Positions 15,959 to 25,810 of a stretch of DNA of 36,373 nt are shown here, one piece after another. Numbering within the stretch: position 1 is the first letter of the stretch; each line of letters starts with the position of its first letter. The DNA is taken from positions 1 through 36,373 of the forward strand of contig JAGRCP010000056.1 in the NCBI GenBank assembly GCA_020433455.1, given 5' to 3'. Under the pieces are notes generated by a model. That model ran no database searches and was not told the origin of the DNA. It was given only the letters and a program-made list of their open reading frames with translations. This stretch comes from Caldilineaceae bacterium (GTDB taxonomy: Bacteria; Chloroflexota; Anaerolineae; Caldilineales; Caldilineaceae). Both the position numbers and the translations under genes were made by a program.

Positions 15959-17013
15959 TGCGAGTTTTGGTAACCGGCCATAACGGCTATATCGGTACAG
16001 TTCTGGTCCCCATGCTGCTGGAGGCGGGCCATGATGTACACGGATTCGACAGCAATCTGTTTGCGGCTTGCACTTTCGGTAAAGAGCCGGTTCAGATTCC
16101 CGCGGTCATGAAGGATGTGCGTGAAGCGGACATCAGCGATGTGGGTGGATTTGACGCGGTGCTGCACCTGGCCGGCCTCTCCAACGATCCTCTGGGCGAT
16201 TTGAACCCTGACCTGACCTACGACATCAACTGGCGCGCATCGGTGCGTCTGGCGGAGCTGGCCAAGCAGGCCGGCGTAGGACGTTTTGTCTTCGCCTCTT
16301 CGTGCAGCAATTATGGGGCCCAGGGCGACGCCCCCGTGGACGAGACCGCAAACCTGAACCCCGTTACCCCTTACGGCGAATCCAAAGTGAAGGTAGAGCA
16401 GGACGTTTCCAAGCTGGCCGATGGCGATTTTACGCCTGTCTTCCTGCGCAACGCCACGGCGTACGGCGTTTCGCCCCGGCTGCGCTTCGATCTGGTGCTC
16501 AATAACCTGACGGCGTGGGCCTACACCACGGGGCTCGTCTTCCTCAAGAGCGACGGCATGGCGTGGCGGCCCATTGTCCACGTGGAAGATATTTCGCGCG
16601 CCTTTGTCGCCGCGCTGGAAGCGCCCAAAGAAGCGGTTCACAATCAGGCAATTAACGTCGGCCGCACGATGGAAAACTATCGCATCCGGGATCTGGCGGA
16701 AATTATTGTCGATGTGGTTCCCAACAGCCGGGTCGAATTTGCAACCGCGGACAGCGAATTCCACGTGGGCGCGGACAAGCGCAACTATCGGGTTGATTGC
16801 AGCAAAATCGAGCGCGTCCTGCCCAACTTCCAGCCCCAATGGGACGCGCGCAAAGGCGCCATTCAGTGCTACGAGGCGTACAAGCAGGTCGGCCTCAAGC
16901 TGGACGAGTTTGAGGGCGAACGCTATCGCCGCATTTTACACCTCAAGAGACTCATGGCGGAAGGCAAAGTGACGTCTGACCTGCGACCGGCAGAGCTGGC
17001 CGTCAGCGCGTAA
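15958..17013 (+). CDS. NAD-dependent epimerase/dehydratase (extended SDR) acting on a nucleotide sugar
   Basis: This 351-residue extended short-chain dehydrogenase has the Rossmann motif GHNGYIG (7-13), an Asp after beta-2 (GFDSN) favouring NAD(H), a serine-containing stretch ASSCSNYG (113-120) and the catalytic pair Y139xxxK143 in [12 protein letters not shown] start it at the ATG overlapping the rfbF stop, not at the earlier in-frame ATG at 15913, because [13 protein letters not shown] is the normal N-terminus. Its place between a CDP-glucose synthase and two sugar methyltransferases says it modifies the same activated hexose. Whether it is a 4-epimerase, a 4-ketoreductase or a dehydratase cannot be settled from the sequence. 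Confidence 0.88.
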   Translation: MRVLVTGHNGYIGTVLVPMLLEAGHDVHGFDSNLFAACTFGKEPVQIPAVMKDVREADISDVGGFDAVLHLAGLSNDPLGDLNPDLTYDINWRASVRLAELAKQAGVGRFVFASSCSNYGAQGDAPVDETANLNPVTPYGESKVKVEQDVSKLADGDFTPVFLRNATAYGVSPRLRFDLVLNNLTAWAYTTGLVFLKSDGMAWRPIVHVEDISRAFVAALEAPKEAVHNQAINVGRTMENYRIRDLAEIIVDVVPNSRVEFATADSEFHVGADKRNYRVDCSKIERVLPNFQPQWDARKGAIQCYEAYKQVGLKLDEFEGERYRRILHLKRLMAEGKVTSDLRPAELAVSA

Positions 17014-17036
17014 GATATTGTTTGCGGCATAAAATT

Positions 17037-17088
17037 GCGTACTGCGTAAATTTGCGGCGGCGGAAAGCTGGAAATTTACGCAGTACGC
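17037..17088 (+). repeat. 17-bp perfect inverted repeat of a low-complexity word
   Basis: 17037-17053 and 17072-17088 are perfect inverted copies with an 18-base loop. Each arm is built from the word TACTGCGTA. It lies between the SDR stop and the ribosome site of the methyltransferase gene. A similar word recurs at 35872-35892. It could act as an mRNA hairpin limiting translation or marking transcript ends. Confidence 0.8.
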
Positions 17089-17117
17089 AGTATTTCTTTA
17101 TTAAGAAGGTAATTCCC

Positions 17118-18386
17118 ATGAACCTAGTTAAAGAACAACCCGCCCAGACCCGTATCTGGCGCGATGAGACGGCCTGCCGCTCTTGCGGCTCCGAAAACCT
17201 GGAGACCATTCTCGCGTTTGGCTCCACGCCCCTGGCCGACCGCTTGCTCACTGCCGACCAACTCGAACAGCCTGAGTACATGGCCGACTTAACCCTGACC
17301 TTTTGTCATGACTGCTCCCTGGCTCAGATTGTGGAGACGGTGGATCCTGAGATACTTTTTTACGCTGAGTACCCCTATTTCTCGTCCGTCTCGCCGTCGC
17401 TTATGCGCCACTTCCGGGAGAGCGCGCTGGACATTCTGGCCGAACGGAATTTGGACGCAAACAGCCTGGTGATGGAAGCGGCCAGCAACGACGGCTATAT
17501 GCTGCGTAACTTTGTGGAGGCGGGCATCCCTGTTCAGGGCATTGACCCGGCCAAGGCGCCGGCGCAAAAGGCGCAGGAAAACGGCATTCCCACGCTGATC
17601 ACCTTCTTCGGCAAGGACCTGGCCGAGCAGCTGGCAGCCGAGGGCAAGCAAGCCGATGTCTTCCTGGCCAATAACGTCCTGGCCCACGTGCCCGATCTCA
17701 ACGGCTTTGTGGCCGGCATCGCCACGATTCTCAAGCAGAGCGGCGTTGCGGTGATCGAAGCGCCGTATGTGGTGGATCTGGTGGATCACGGCGAATTTGA
17801 CACCATCTACCACCAGCACCTCAACTATTATTCCGTGACCGCGCTGGATAAACTCTTCCGTCGTCATGACCTCTATCTTAACCGCATCAAGCGCGTGCCC
17901 ATTCACGGCGGCTCTCTGCGCCTCTTTGTCGAGCCGGTGGAAAATGTGGAAGCGTCCGTTACGGATTTGCTGGCCATGGAGGCTGAGCGCAAAGTCGATG
18001 CGATCGACTTCTATCTGGACTTTGCCGATCGGGTGGAGAGCGTGAAGCAGGGGCTTCTGGCCATCCTGGACCAGGTGAAGGCCGAAGGCGCGTCGGTTGT
18101 CGGTTACGGTGCAGCGGCCAAGGCCACCACGCTCCTGGCCTACTGTGGCGTGGATAAGGGGTATCTGGACTACGTGTTGGACCTCAATCCCTATAAGCAT
18201 GGCCGTTTTATGGGCGCAAATCACTTTGAGATTTTCCCCCCCGCCAAATTGCTGGAAGATCAGCCTGACTACGTGCTGATCCTGGCGTGGAACTTCGCCA
18301 AGGAGATCATGGAGCAGCAGGCGGAGTATCGTGAGCGGGGCGGCAAGTTCATTGTCCCCATCCCCGAACCGAAGATTATTGGCTAG
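17118..18386 (+). CDS. SAM-dependent sugar C-methyltransferase family protein (TylCIII/KijD1-like)
   Basis: The 422-residue protein has the three-part layout of NDP-hexose C-methyltransferases. It has an N-terminal zinc-binding domain (CRSCG near 22-26, then CHDC near 61-64). A Rossmann SAM domain carries [13 protein letters not shown]-terminal Rossmann-like domain carries [14 protein letters not shown] and [13 protein letters not shown]. The family's catalytic Tyr/His loop is present as [11 protein letters not shown] use the ATG at 17118 because AAGGT lies just upstream; an earlier in-frame ATG at 17022 would read through the inverted repeat. It probably adds a methyl branch at C3 of a 4-keto-6-deoxy or related hexose for surface glycans. 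The substrate is inferred from family and neighbours. Confidence 0.88.
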   Translation: MNLVKEQPAQTRIWRDETACRSCGSENLETILAFGSTPLADRLLTADQLEQPEYMADLTLTFCHDCSLAQIVETVDPEILFYAEYPYFSSVSPSLMRHFRESALDILAERNLDANSLVMEAASNDGYMLRNFVEAGIPVQGIDPAKAPAQKAQENGIPTLITFFGKDLAEQLAAEGKQADVFLANNVLAHVPDLNGFVAGIATILKQSGVAVIEAPYVVDLVDHGEFDTIYHQHLNYYSVTALDKLFRRHDLYLNRIKRVPIHGGSLRLFVEPVENVEASVTDLLAMEAERKVDAIDFYLDFADRVESVKQGLLAILDQVKAEGASVVGYGAAAKATTLLAYCGVDKGYLDYVLDLNPYKHGRFMGANHFEIFPPAKLLEDQPDYVLILAWNFAKEIMEQQAEYRERGGKFIVPIPEPKIIG

Positions 18387-18508
18387 CAGAAGGCTGGACC
18401 GCGGGCGACGCAGACTGGGCGGATCAGGGCGGATTGTTTCCCAAGGGGCGTCCGCTGGGCTTCGCTGTATTCGCGCAACCCGCGCTCTGCTTTTGAAAGG
18501 AATCGATC

Positions 18509-19768
18509 ATGAATGCGGAGATAACAGCTGAAGGAGCGGTCGCAAAGGCCGCTGCCGCCGCAAGCGCAGTGGAAGCGAACGAGAACGCGTTGGACGTGAC
18601 GTGTCCGAATTGCGGCGGCCAGGGCATGCGCCTGATCTACGAGATGACGGGCGCACCGGTGCACAGCGTGTTGCTCATGCAGAGCCGGGAAGAGGCCCAA
18701 ATCTATCCCCAGGGCGAGATTCGCCTGGGCTATTGCGACCGCTGCGGCTTCATCAGCAACGTCTCGTTCCAGCCTGAGTTGCAGGAATATTCCAAAAAGT
18801 ATGAATCGACCCAGGCGTATTCACCTACCTTCAATACATTCCATCGCAATCTGGCCCAGCGGCTCATCGACCGGTATGATCTGCGCGGCAAGCGCGTCGT
18901 CGAGATCGGCTGCGGTCAGGGGGAATTCCTGGTCCTGCTGAGCGAGTTGGGTGATGTGGAGGGCGTGGGCGTTGATCCGGCCTATGACGGACGTGTGACC
19001 GAGGCAGCCGACGATCCCAATTTGACCTTTATTTCTGACTTCTATTCGGAAAAATACACCGATTACACCGGCGACTTCATCTGCTGCAAGATGACGCTTG
19101 AGCATATCCCCGACACGGCCGATTTCGTACGTACAGTGCGGCGCTCCATCGGTGACCGGCAGGATGTAACCGTCTTTTTCCAGATTCCCAGCGCGACGTA
19201 CGTCCTGCGCGACCTGGCTTTTTGGGACATCTATTATGAACACTGCACTTATTTTACGCCTGCATCCCTGCGTTACCTTTTTGAAGATTGCGGTTTTGAG
19301 GTTTTGGGCACGGCCACAGAATATGATGATCAGTATTTGATGATAGAATGTAAGCCTGCAGCAGGCGAACACAGCGTTACGCAATCGCTGCATGCCGAGT
19401 TACTGGAGAAGTCGGCCCATGACGTCGCCTACTTTGAGGACAACGTCATGGTGAAGCGCAGTTACTGGCGCAAGAAGCTCAATGACGCGTGGGCGGACGG
19501 CAAGCGCACGGTGATTTGGGGGTCCGGTTCCAAGGGCGTGGCTTTTCTCACCACGCTTCAAGTAAGCGATGCCGTGGGGTATGCCGTCGATATTAACCCC
19601 AACAAGCATGGAACCTTTATGCCGGGCACGGGGCATGAAATTGTGGGCCCCGATTTTTTGACCGACTATCGGCCGGATTTGGTGATTGTTATGAACCCTA
19701 TCTATGCGCCGGAGATTCAGCGTGATTTAGACCGGTTGGGCGTAGAGGCGGAGTTGGTGACGGTATAG
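18509..19768 (+). CDS. Second SAM-dependent methyltransferase of the same sugar-methyltransferase superfamily
   Basis: The 419-residue protein is a diverged relative of the preceding one. It has an Ala-rich N-terminal extension (about 1-30), a zinc site (CPNCGG near 32-37, CDRCGF near 76-81), the SAM motif VVEIGCGQGEFLVLL, the catalytic-type loop IYYEHCTYFT, and the C-terminal domain with VIWGSGSKGVAFL and DINPNKHGTFMPGTGHEI. AAAGGA precedes the ATG. Two adjacent members suggest two methylation steps, or one enzyme working on a different position of the same sugar. It differs enough from its neighbour that recent duplication is unlikely. The exact substrate is unknown. Confidence 0.85.
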   Translation: MNAEITAEGAVAKAAAAASAVEANENALDVTCPNCGGQGMRLIYEMTGAPVHSVLLMQSREEAQIYPQGEIRLGYCDRCGFISNVSFQPELQEYSKKYESTQAYSPTFNTFHRNLAQRLIDRYDLRGKRVVEIGCGQGEFLVLLSELGDVEGVGVDPAYDGRVTEAADDPNLTFISDFYSEKYTDYTGDFICCKMTLEHIPDTADFVRTVRRSIGDRQDVTVFFQIPSATYVLRDLAFWDIYYEHCTYFTPASLRYLFEDCGFEVLGTATEYDDQYLMIECKPAAGEHSVTQSLHAELLEKSAHDVAYFEDNVMVKRSYWRKKLNDAWADGKRTVIWGSGSKGVAFLTTLQVSDAVGYAVDINPNKHGTFMPGTGHEIVGPDFLTDYRPDLVIVMNPIYAPEIQRDLDRLGVEAELVTV

Positions 19769-19897
19769 AGCAACGGTTAATTGTGAATGGTTAGTTGTGA
19801 ATGCCTAATGCTGAATGCGCGCCGGCGTTCACGTTTTCCGCCTCCACTCGTTATACAGTACGTCATTATGCATTAGACTTTGAGGGAGTCGTTTGTC

Positions 19898-21232
19898 ATG
19901 AAGAACATTGCAGTGGCCGGGACCGGCTATGTGGGGTTATCGACAGGAACGTGCTTTGCCGACATGGGCAATAGGGTAACTCTACTCGACATTAGTGAAG
20001 AAAAGATCGCCATGCTGGAGCGGGGTGAATCGCCCATCTATGAGCCGGGACTGAATGAAATGATCCGGCGCAATGTCAAGGCCGGGCGTCTGCACTTTAC
20101 CACCGATTACGCTGAAGCGTTGGCTGATGCTGAATTTGTCTTCATTTGCGTGGGGACGCCCAGTGGCGTGGACGGCGAGGCCGATTTGCAGTACGTGCGC
20201 ATGGCGGCCCAGAGCATCGCCGACCACATGCACAAGCCTCTCATCGTGGTCAACAAGAGTACGGTTCCCGTGGGTACGGGCGACTGGGTTGCTGATATTA
20301 TCAGCGGCCGGCTGGAAGAGCCCATGGAGTTCAACGTAGTGAGTTGCCCCGAATTTACCCGCGAAGGGTCGGCAATTTATGATTTTATGAATCCGGACCG
20401 GGTCGTCCTGGGCAGCCGCAACCACGTTGCGGCCGAGAAGGTAGCGCAACTGCACCTGCCCCTGCGCGCCCGCATCGTCATGACCGATCTACGTACGGCC
20501 GAGATGATCAAGTATGCGTCTAATGCGTTTTTGGCCACCAAAATCAGCTTTATCAACGAAATCGCCGCCATCTGCGAGAAGTTGGGCGCGGATGTGGAAG
20601 AAGTGGCCGTGGGCATGGGCATGGACAAGCGCATCGGCCCCATGTTCCTGAATGCAGGGTTGGGTTACGGCGGCTCGTGCTTTCCCAAAGATGTCAAGGC
20701 GTTGGAGCACATGGCCATCGAACAGGGCGATCACCCGGCGCTACTGAGTGCAGTGATCGACGTGAACCAGCATGCCCGGCGCTGGGCGATCGACAATTTG
20801 ACCGAACTGCTGGACGGCGATTTGGCCGGCAAGCGTATCGGCGTTATGGGGTTGGCGTTCAAGCCGAACACCGACGATATCCGCGAATCGCCCGCGTTGG
20901 AGATCGCTCAGCTCCTGCAGAAAGTCGGCGCGCTGGTCAGCGGATATGATCCGGTAGCCATGGCCAATGTCGCCCGCACGAATCCGGACCTGCGCCTGGT
21001 TGAAGACCCCTATGAGCTGGCCGAGAATGTAGACGCCCTGCTCGTATGCACAGAGTGGAATGAGTTTAAGCAGCTCGATTTACCCCGACTGAAAGCCTGC
21101 ATGGCGCAGCCCATTATTGCCGACGGTCGCAACATCTATCAGCCCGGCCTCATGCAGGAGTTGGGCTTTGTCTATCGGGCCGTCGGGCGCGGTGAGACCT
21201 TCGCTGTGGAGCCGGGATTCGCATTTGCCTGA
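19898..21232 (+). CDS. ugd: UDP-glucose 6-dehydrogenase
   Basis: It oxidises UDP-glucose to UDP-glucuronate with two NAD+, supplying acidic sugar for capsule or exopolysaccharide. The 444-residue protein shows the N-terminal NAD fold ([17 protein letters not shown]), [10 protein letters not shown], the central [19 protein letters not shown] helix, and the catalytic cysteine C261 in [14 protein letters not shown]. The C-terminal UDP-binding domain ([17 protein letters not shown]) follows. I choose the ATG at 19898 because GAGGGAGT lies before it. An in-frame ATG-like extension of six residues upstream is unlikely. GDP-mannose dehydrogenase is the main alternative; the overall pattern fits the UDP-glucose enzyme better. 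Confidence 0.93.
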   Translation: MKNIAVAGTGYVGLSTGTCFADMGNRVTLLDISEEKIAMLERGESPIYEPGLNEMIRRNVKAGRLHFTTDYAEALADAEFVFICVGTPSGVDGEADLQYVRMAAQSIADHMHKPLIVVNKSTVPVGTGDWVADIISGRLEEPMEFNVVSCPEFTREGSAIYDFMNPDRVVLGSRNHVAAEKVAQLHLPLRARIVMTDLRTAEMIKYASNAFLATKISFINEIAAICEKLGADVEEVAVGMGMDKRIGPMFLNAGLGYGGSCFPKDVKALEHMAIEQGDHPALLSAVIDVNQHARRWAIDNLTELLDGDLAGKRIGVMGLAFKPNTDDIRESPALEIAQLLQKVGALVSGYDPVAMANVARTNPDLRLVEDPYELAENVDALLVCTEWNEFKQLDLPRLKACMAQPIIADGRNIYQPGLMQELGFVYRAVGRGETFAVEPGFAFA

Positions 21233-21345
21233 TCGTCTGGTCGGCGAATTATAAACGGTAGCCCATCGCATGGGCGAAACCGCTTAACGCTGCGGCGTGC
21301 CCGCCCATGCGATTTGTATAAAAAAAGCATTGAAGGGAAGAGGTT

Positions 21346-22374
21346 ATGCGCATTCTTGTTACCGGAGGGGCGGGTTACATTGGCAGCCATACCTGCGTCG
21401 AGTTGCTCAACGCCGGTCATACCGTGATCGTGGTAGACAATCTCTCCAATTCCAGCGCAGAAGCTTTGCGTCGGGTGGAGGAGCTGACGGGCGAGCCGGT
21501 GATTTTTTATCAAACTGATCTATTGGATCAAGCGGGGCTTGCCCAAATCTTTGCGGAGAACGCGATCGAGGCCGTAATCCATTTTGCCGCGCTCAAGGCT
21601 GTCGGGGAGTCGGTTGCCGAACCCCTGCGCTACTATCGCAACAATATCACCGGCACGCTCAATCTGCTGGACGCCATGCAGGCGCATGATGTTAAGACGC
21701 TGGTTTTTAGCTCATCCTGCACGGTTTACGGCGTTACTGAGGATATGCCGCTGACGGAGGATGCCCCCCTGGGGGCGATTAATCCCTACGGGTGGAGCAA
21801 ATTCATGATGGAGCAGATCCTGCGGGATCTGTATATCGCGGACCCGGAATGGCGGATTGCCCTGTTGCGCTATTTTAATCCCGTGGGCGCGCATCCCAGC
21901 GGCCGGATCGGAGAAGATCCGTTCGGAATTCCCAATAACCTCTTTCCCTATATCACTCAGGTCGCGGTAGGCAAGCGTGAGAGACTCTCCGTTTTCGGCA
22001 GCGACTATCCGACGCCTGACGGTACGGGAATTCGCGATTATATTCATGTGGTCGATCTGGCGTTGGGCCACTTGAAAGCGTTGGAAAAGCTGTCGGAAGG
22101 GCCTGGGATCGAAGCCTATAACCTGGGAACGGGGCAGGGAAGCAGCGTATTGGAAGTCGTTGCCGCGTTTGAGCAGGCGTCGGGTCAAGCCGTTCCCTAT
22201 CAAATCGTGGCCCGGCGACCGGGCGATGCGGCTGTCTCCTACGCCGATCCGGCGAAGGCTGAAGCGGAACTGGGCTGGCGTGCCGTCCGCGACCTGTCGG
22301 TCATGTGTGCGGACGCCTGGCGGTGGCAGGCGATGAATCCTGCCGGCTATGCAGAACCAGCCGTTACATCGTAA
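21346..22374 (+). CDS. galE: UDP-glucose 4-epimerase
   Basis: GalE interconverts UDP-glucose and UDP-galactose through a transient 4-keto intermediate with bound NAD. The 342-residue protein has GGAGYIGSH (7-15), [18 protein letters not shown], the catalytic Ser124 in FSSSCTVYG and Y148xxxK152 in [12 protein letters not shown]. It also has the GalE-specific [19 protein letters not shown] and [14 protein letters not shown] blocks. It closes the rightward nucleotide-sugar block and converges with LacI regulator 1, whose stop is only three bases away. No hairpin separates them, so read-through and antisense transcription are possible. AGAGG lies before the ATG. Confidence 0.96.
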   Translation: MRILVTGGAGYIGSHTCVELLNAGHTVIVVDNLSNSSAEALRRVEELTGEPVIFYQTDLLDQAGLAQIFAENAIEAVIHFAALKAVGESVAEPLRYYRNNITGTLNLLDAMQAHDVKTLVFSSSCTVYGVTEDMPLTEDAPLGAINPYGWSKFMMEQILRDLYIADPEWRIALLRYFNPVGAHPSGRIGEDPFGIPNNLFPYITQVAVGKRERLSVFGSDYPTPDGTGIRDYIHVVDLALGHLKALEKLSEGPGIEAYNLGTGQGSSVLEVVAAFEQASGQAVPYQIVARRPGDAAVSYADPAKAEAELGWRAVRDLSVMCADAWRWQAMNPAGYAEPAVTS

Positions 22375-22377
22375 TCC

Positions 22378-23388
22378 TCACTCTTCACAAACCTGCCGCA
22401 CCGATTTCCGCACAATGAGTTCCGTGGGCAGGACAAACTCCTCATAAGGCAAGGTCTCTTCACTGGCCAGGCGGGCCACCAGACGCTCTACCGCGGTCAT
22501 GCCCAGCTCGTACGCGGGCTGGACCGCGGTGGTCAAAAAGGGCGGCTGAAGGCAATTGTCGGGCAGATCGTCAAACGCCGCCAATGAAAAATCGTCGGGC
22601 ACGCGTAAACCGGCCGCGTGGAGGGTGCGCATAACCCCCACGGCAATGAAGTTGTTCGCCGCCAGGAAGGCCGTGGGCGGCGAGTCCAGGGTCAGCATGG
22701 CCTGGGCCATGCGCTGCCCGCCCTCCACCGTAAAAGCGTCATAGCGAATCAACGTCGGGGCGACGGCAATCCCGGCTGCCTCCAGCGCGGCGCGATACCC
22801 CGCCACCCTTTCACGCGAAACGGAAATATCCGCCGGTCCCGACAACATTCCGATGCGGCGGTGCCCCAAAGCCAGCAAATGGTCGGCGAGCGCGCGGGCG
22901 CCCTGCTCGGAATTTCCGCGTACAATATCCACTTCTATATCGTCCACCCGTCGATCCAGCACCACTGTCTCGATCTCCCTGGCCCGTAAGCGCCCGACCA
23001 TCTCGCCCGTGTGGGATGCGGGCACCAGCAGTACGCCGTCCACCCGCCGGCGCAGGAGCATGGAGAGATACCGTTCCTGCTTGGCTTCGCTTTCATCCGT
23101 GTTGCCGAAGATGACCGTGTAGTTCCGACTGCTCGCGCCGTCCTCTACGCCCCGGGCCACCGCCGTCCAAAAGGGGTTGGTGATATCGGTGAGAACCAGG
23201 GCGATGGTCTGGGTGCGCCGGGATTTCAGGCCGCTGGCCAGAAGATTCGGCTCGTAGTTCAGGGCCGCGGCCGCCGCCTCCACCCGCGCGCGGGTAGCAT
23301 CGCTCACATAGCCAGAATTATTCATCACGCGTGAAACGGTGATCGGCGCTACGCCGGCGTGCTTGGCGACATCGCGAATGGTGGTCAT
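22378..23388 (-). CDS. LacI-family transcriptional regulator 1
   Basis: The 336-residue repressor-type protein has the N-terminal LacI helix-turn-helix (TIRDVAKHAGVAPITVSRVMN, about 3-23) and hinge helix (LNYEPNLLASGL). Its sugar-binding periplasmic-protein-like core has LVLTDITNPFWTAVARGVE, GNTDESEAKQERYL and AANNFIAVGVMRTLHA. The frame is open a further 19 residues upstream, but MTTIRD is the family N-terminus. It has no clear ribosome site; a 20-bp hairpin lies just before it, after the dehydrogenase gene. It is the last gene of the leftward AKR-ADH-LacI unit, so it probably regulates that unit or the sugar locus in response to its substrate. Confidence 0.94.
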   Translation of the reverse strand: MTTIRDVAKHAGVAPITVSRVMNNSGYVSDATRARVEAAAAALNYEPNLLASGLKSRRTQTIALVLTDITNPFWTAVARGVEDGASSRNYTVIFGNTDESEAKQERYLSMLLRRRVDGVLLVPASHTGEMVGRLRAREIETVVLDRRVDDIEVDIVRGNSEQGARALADHLLALGHRRIGMLSGPADISVSRERVAGYRAALEAAGIAVAPTLIRYDAFTVEGGQRMAQAMLTLDSPPTAFLAANNFIAVGVMRTLHAAGLRVPDDFSLAAFDDLPDNCLQPPFLTTAVQPAYELGMTAVERLVARLASEETLPYEEFVLPTELIVRKSVRQVCEE

Positions 23389-23408
23389 GGGTGGGGTGAA
23401 GATTGACG

Positions 23409-23460
23409 AATGAAGATTGAAGATTGGTGATGCTAATCCGACCAATCTGCAATCTTCATT
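23409..23460 (-). repeat. 20-bp inverted repeat of a low-complexity word
   Basis: 23409-23428 and 23441-23460 are inverted copies with one mismatch and a 12-base loop. The arms are made of the repeated word TGAAGATTG. It sits between the dehydrogenase stop codon and the start of LacI regulator 1, and so would form a strong hairpin in the shared mRNA. Confidence 0.8.
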
Positions 23461-23462
23461 CT

Positions 23463-24512
23463 TTAGTCTTCAAAAGTAATCACAACCTTTCCGCACTGTC
23501 CCTCATCCGCGACCTGATAGGCCTGGGCGGCCTGGTCCAGGGAAAAGCGGTGGGAGACGATTACCTCGGGCTTGAGATTCCATTCCACCAGCTTCTCTAC
23601 CAAATCTTCCATGTGGCCCAGGCTGGTGACCCAGGATCCGTAGATGGTGATCTGGTTGTGGATGATGGTCTGGCTCACGTCAAAATCGACCGTGTTGCCC
23701 TCGCCCACCATGGCCGCGCGGCCCCAGCGGCGCGTACCCTGCAGCGCCAGGAGCCGGCCTTGCGGCGAGCCGGAGCAATCGATGCTCACTTCGCAACCTT
23801 GACCGTTGGTCAGCGCCTTGATCTGCGCCAGCGCGTCAGGCGCATCGGCCCGCACCGCCTGGTCGATGGCGTTGCACTCAATGGAGAAATCCAGGCGATC
23901 CTGGGAGATGTCCGCCCCGATGACCTGGGTCGCGCCCATCTTCTTGGCGATCAGGCCCGCGGCCATGCCCACGGGGCCCATCCCGGTGATGAGGACGCGA
24001 TCCTGGCCGGAGACGACGACCCGGTTGAGCGCTTCATAGACCGTGCCGAAGCCGCACGCCACCAGCGCGCCGTCCACATAGCTTAGCTCGTCGGGCAGCG
24101 CGATGCAGGTATCCTCCTCGGCCAGCAGGTAGTCGGCATGACCGCCGTCGCGCTGCCAGCCGTAGGCCGCGCGGTAGTCGGATGTACACGAAATCATGTA
24201 GCCTTCCCGGCAGTCGTTGCAGACGCCGCAGCCGCTGATGTGGTAGAGGATGACCCGGTCTCCCGCCTTGAAGCGCTTGCAGCCCGGCCCGACCTTGACG
24301 ATCTGGCCGCAGGGCTCGTGGCCCGCGATAACGTTTTGATAGGCCTCCGGTCCGTGGCCCAGATGCTCCCGATAGATGGCCCGAATATCGCTGCCGCAGA
24401 TGGACGACGCCTTCATCTTGATCAGAACCTGGCCGTAGCCGGGCTCGGGTACATCTACTTCGACAAATTCTACCTGGCGGTTGCCGGGTAACAGAACGCC
24501 TTGCATTTTCAT
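23463..24512 (-). CDS. Zinc-dependent medium-chain alcohol/polyol dehydrogenase
   Basis: This 349-residue NAD(P)-dependent MDR enzyme resembles threonine or sorbitol dehydrogenase. Catalytic zinc ligands are C39 (SSICGSD) and H65-E66 (AGHEPCG). The structural zinc site is C95, C98, C101 and C109. The dinucleotide motif is GMGPVG (177-182), followed by VIGADIS with Asp202, which favours NAD(H). GGAG lies nine bases before the ATG. It is the middle gene of a leftward unit with an aldo/keto reductase and a LacI regulator beside a sugar ABC transporter. I infer oxidation of a sugar or polyol such as a fucose-type aldose, but the substrate is not shown by the sequence. Confidence 0.92.
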   Translation of the reverse strand: MKMQGVLLPGNRQVEFVEVDVPEPGYGQVLIKMKASSICGSDIRAIYREHLGHGPEAYQNVIAGHEPCGQIVKVGPGCKRFKAGDRVILYHISGCGVCNDCREGYMISCTSDYRAAYGWQRDGGHADYLLAEEDTCIALPDELSYVDGALVACGFGTVYEALNRVVVSGQDRVLITGMGPVGMAAGLIAKKMGATQVIGADISQDRLDFSIECNAIDQAVRADAPDALAQIKALTNGQGCEVSIDCSGSPQGRLLALQGTRRWGRAAMVGEGNTVDFDVSQTIIHNQITIYGSWVTSLGHMEDLVEKLVEWNLKPEVIVSHRFSLDQAAQAYQVADEGQCGKVVITFED

Positions 24513-24566
24513 AATCGGGTCTCCATTCAGGAATCAGAAATCAGAAACAACTATGGTTCTTGGCGT

Positions 24567-24589
24567 AGGGTGCGACCCTTGCGGTCGCC
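24567..24589 (-). repeat. Short GC hairpin between aldo/keto reductase and dehydrogenase genes
   Basis: GCGACC and GGTCGC form a 6-bp stem around CTTGC within an 87-base gap. A run of AATCAGAA words lies at 24533-24548 beside it. It may be a partial terminator or mRNA-processing site within the unit. Confidence 0.4.
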
Positions 24590-24599
24590 CGCAGAGTGC

Positions 24600-25637
24600 T
24601 CACGGCGGGGTGATTTCCCCGTCCACGTCCCAGAGGTCTTCCCAAGGCTGGCCATTTTTCCAGAGAAAGACCTGGCCTTTGATGAGGCGGTTGTTTTTGT
24701 CGATGGCCGCGATGGCGCGCATCTCGTCGTCGGTCAGGGGATCATCGACGGTGGCCCGCAGGTTGGCCAGATAGTTGCGCCGCTTGGTGGAAAAGGGAAT
24801 GGGCGTCTGGCCCCGCTGGACCGCCCACTTGACGCAGATGACCGCAGGATGAACGCCGTGGCGTGCGGCGATCTCCACAATGACCGGATCCTCAATATCC
24901 ACCGTGTCGTCGGGCGTGCGGTCCCGCTCGGGCCGGGCGGGCGAGCCGATGGGGCTATAGCCGATGGGTTGAATGCCGTTGGCGACAGCGAAATCAAAGA
25001 GTTCCGGCTGCTGGAAATGGGGGTGCAGTTCCATCTCATTGGCCGCAGGGCGGATGCGGGCGTCGCGCAAGAGGAGCTTGAGCTTGGGAATGGTCATGTT
25101 GGACGTGCCGATGTGTCGCACCAGGCCCTGATCCGCCAAGCTTTCCAACCGGCGCCAGACGCGCATGTAATTGGCGTGGATGTAGGGTTGGGCGTCGTCT
25201 GCGCGCGACGCCACGCTGACGCCCGGCGCATGGTGATTGGGAAAGGGCCAGTGAATGAGGTAGAGGTCCAGATAATCGAGTTGCAGATCCCGCAGCGACT
25301 GCATGAAGGCCGGAACGACGTCCGCCTCGCCGTGCATGTCATTCCACAGCTTGGAGGTGATCCACAGCTCCTCCCGGGCCACGCCGCTTTGCATGACGTC
25401 CTGAAGAGCATGGCCGATCTGCGCTTCGTTGCCGTAGACGGCCGCACAGTCAAAGTGGCGGTAGCCCACGCTGGCCGCATCTTTGACGGCCGCCGCAATC
25501 TCCGCCGCGGCTACGTGATCCGAGCCGAATGTGCCCAACCCGATGGCGGGCATCGTTGCGCCCGTGTAGAGACGACGTTGGGGAACCTGCGCCGGGTCAA
25601 CAGGCTGGCCGGCCTGACGAGAAAGAGGTTCGTTCAT
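24600..25637 (-). CDS. Aldo/keto reductase
   Basis: This 345-residue NAD(P)H-dependent TIM-barrel oxidoreductase carries the complete catalytic tetrad. Counted from the chosen start, it is D63 (HFDCAAVYG), Y68, K96 (ITSKLWND) and H129 (YLIHW). GTSNMTIPKLKLLL and the late VKWAVQRGQTPIPFSTKRRNYLANL cofactor block also fit. I start it at ATG 25637 (MNEPLSRQAG), because the earlier in-frame ATG at 25691 lies inside the palindromic operator. First gene of the leftward unit. It could reduce a keto-sugar, or oxidise L-fucose or D-arabinose to the lactone in the reverse direction. The sequence does not decide. Confidence 0.9.
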   Translation of the reverse strand: MNEPLSRQAGQPVDPAQVPQRRLYTGATMPAIGLGTFGSDHVAAAEIAAAVKDAASVGYRHFDCAAVYGNEAQIGHALQDVMQSGVAREELWITSKLWNDMHGEADVVPAFMQSLRDLQLDYLDLYLIHWPFPNHHAPGVSVASRADDAQPYIHANYMRVWRRLESLADQGLVRHIGTSNMTIPKLKLLLRDARIRPAANEMELHPHFQQPELFDFAVANGIQPIGYSPIGSPARPERDRTPDDTVDIEDPVIVEIAARHGVHPAVICVKWAVQRGQTPIPFSTKRRNYLANLRATVDDPLTDDEMRAIAAIDKNNRLIKGQVFLWKNGQPWEDLWDVDGEITPP

Positions 25638-25675
25638 AGGTTGACAGCCCCTGATTTCCAGTGTATGATACCTGT

Positions 25676-25691
25676 ATGGTAACGGTACCAT
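25676..25691. promoter_or_regulatory. Candidate LacI-family operator (palindrome with CG centre)
   Basis: ATGGTAACGGTACCAT is a near-perfect palindrome (six-base arms, central ACGG) with the CG centre typical of LacI-family operators. It lies 38 bases upstream of the aldo/keto reductase start and about 167 bases upstream of divergent LacI regulator 2. It probably overlaps the leftward promoter. Which of the two LacI proteins binds it is unknown. Confidence 0.6.
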
Positions 25692-25810
25692 TACTATAAC
25701 ACGAGCCGTGCTCCCTGTCTAGCGCCGTGTTTGAATTTTGTTGTCCCCGCACTGAAGCGCGCCCGTCTACAGCGTGCAGTTCTGTGATCAGGTTTGACAC
25801 AATTGAACAG

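Noticed and set aside
15847-16839. 330-codon antisense frame over the SDR gene
   Set aside because: Shadow of the strongly conserved SDR frame on the other strand.
23409-23460. Inverted repeat considered as an insertion-sequence end or attachment site
   Set aside because: Only one closely spaced pair, no transposase or integrase nearby, and similar word-built hairpins occur in other spacers with different sequences.
25638-25691. In-frame upstream ATG for the aldo/keto reductase
   Set aside because: That ATG lies within the palindromic operator, and the added residues do not belong to the family.
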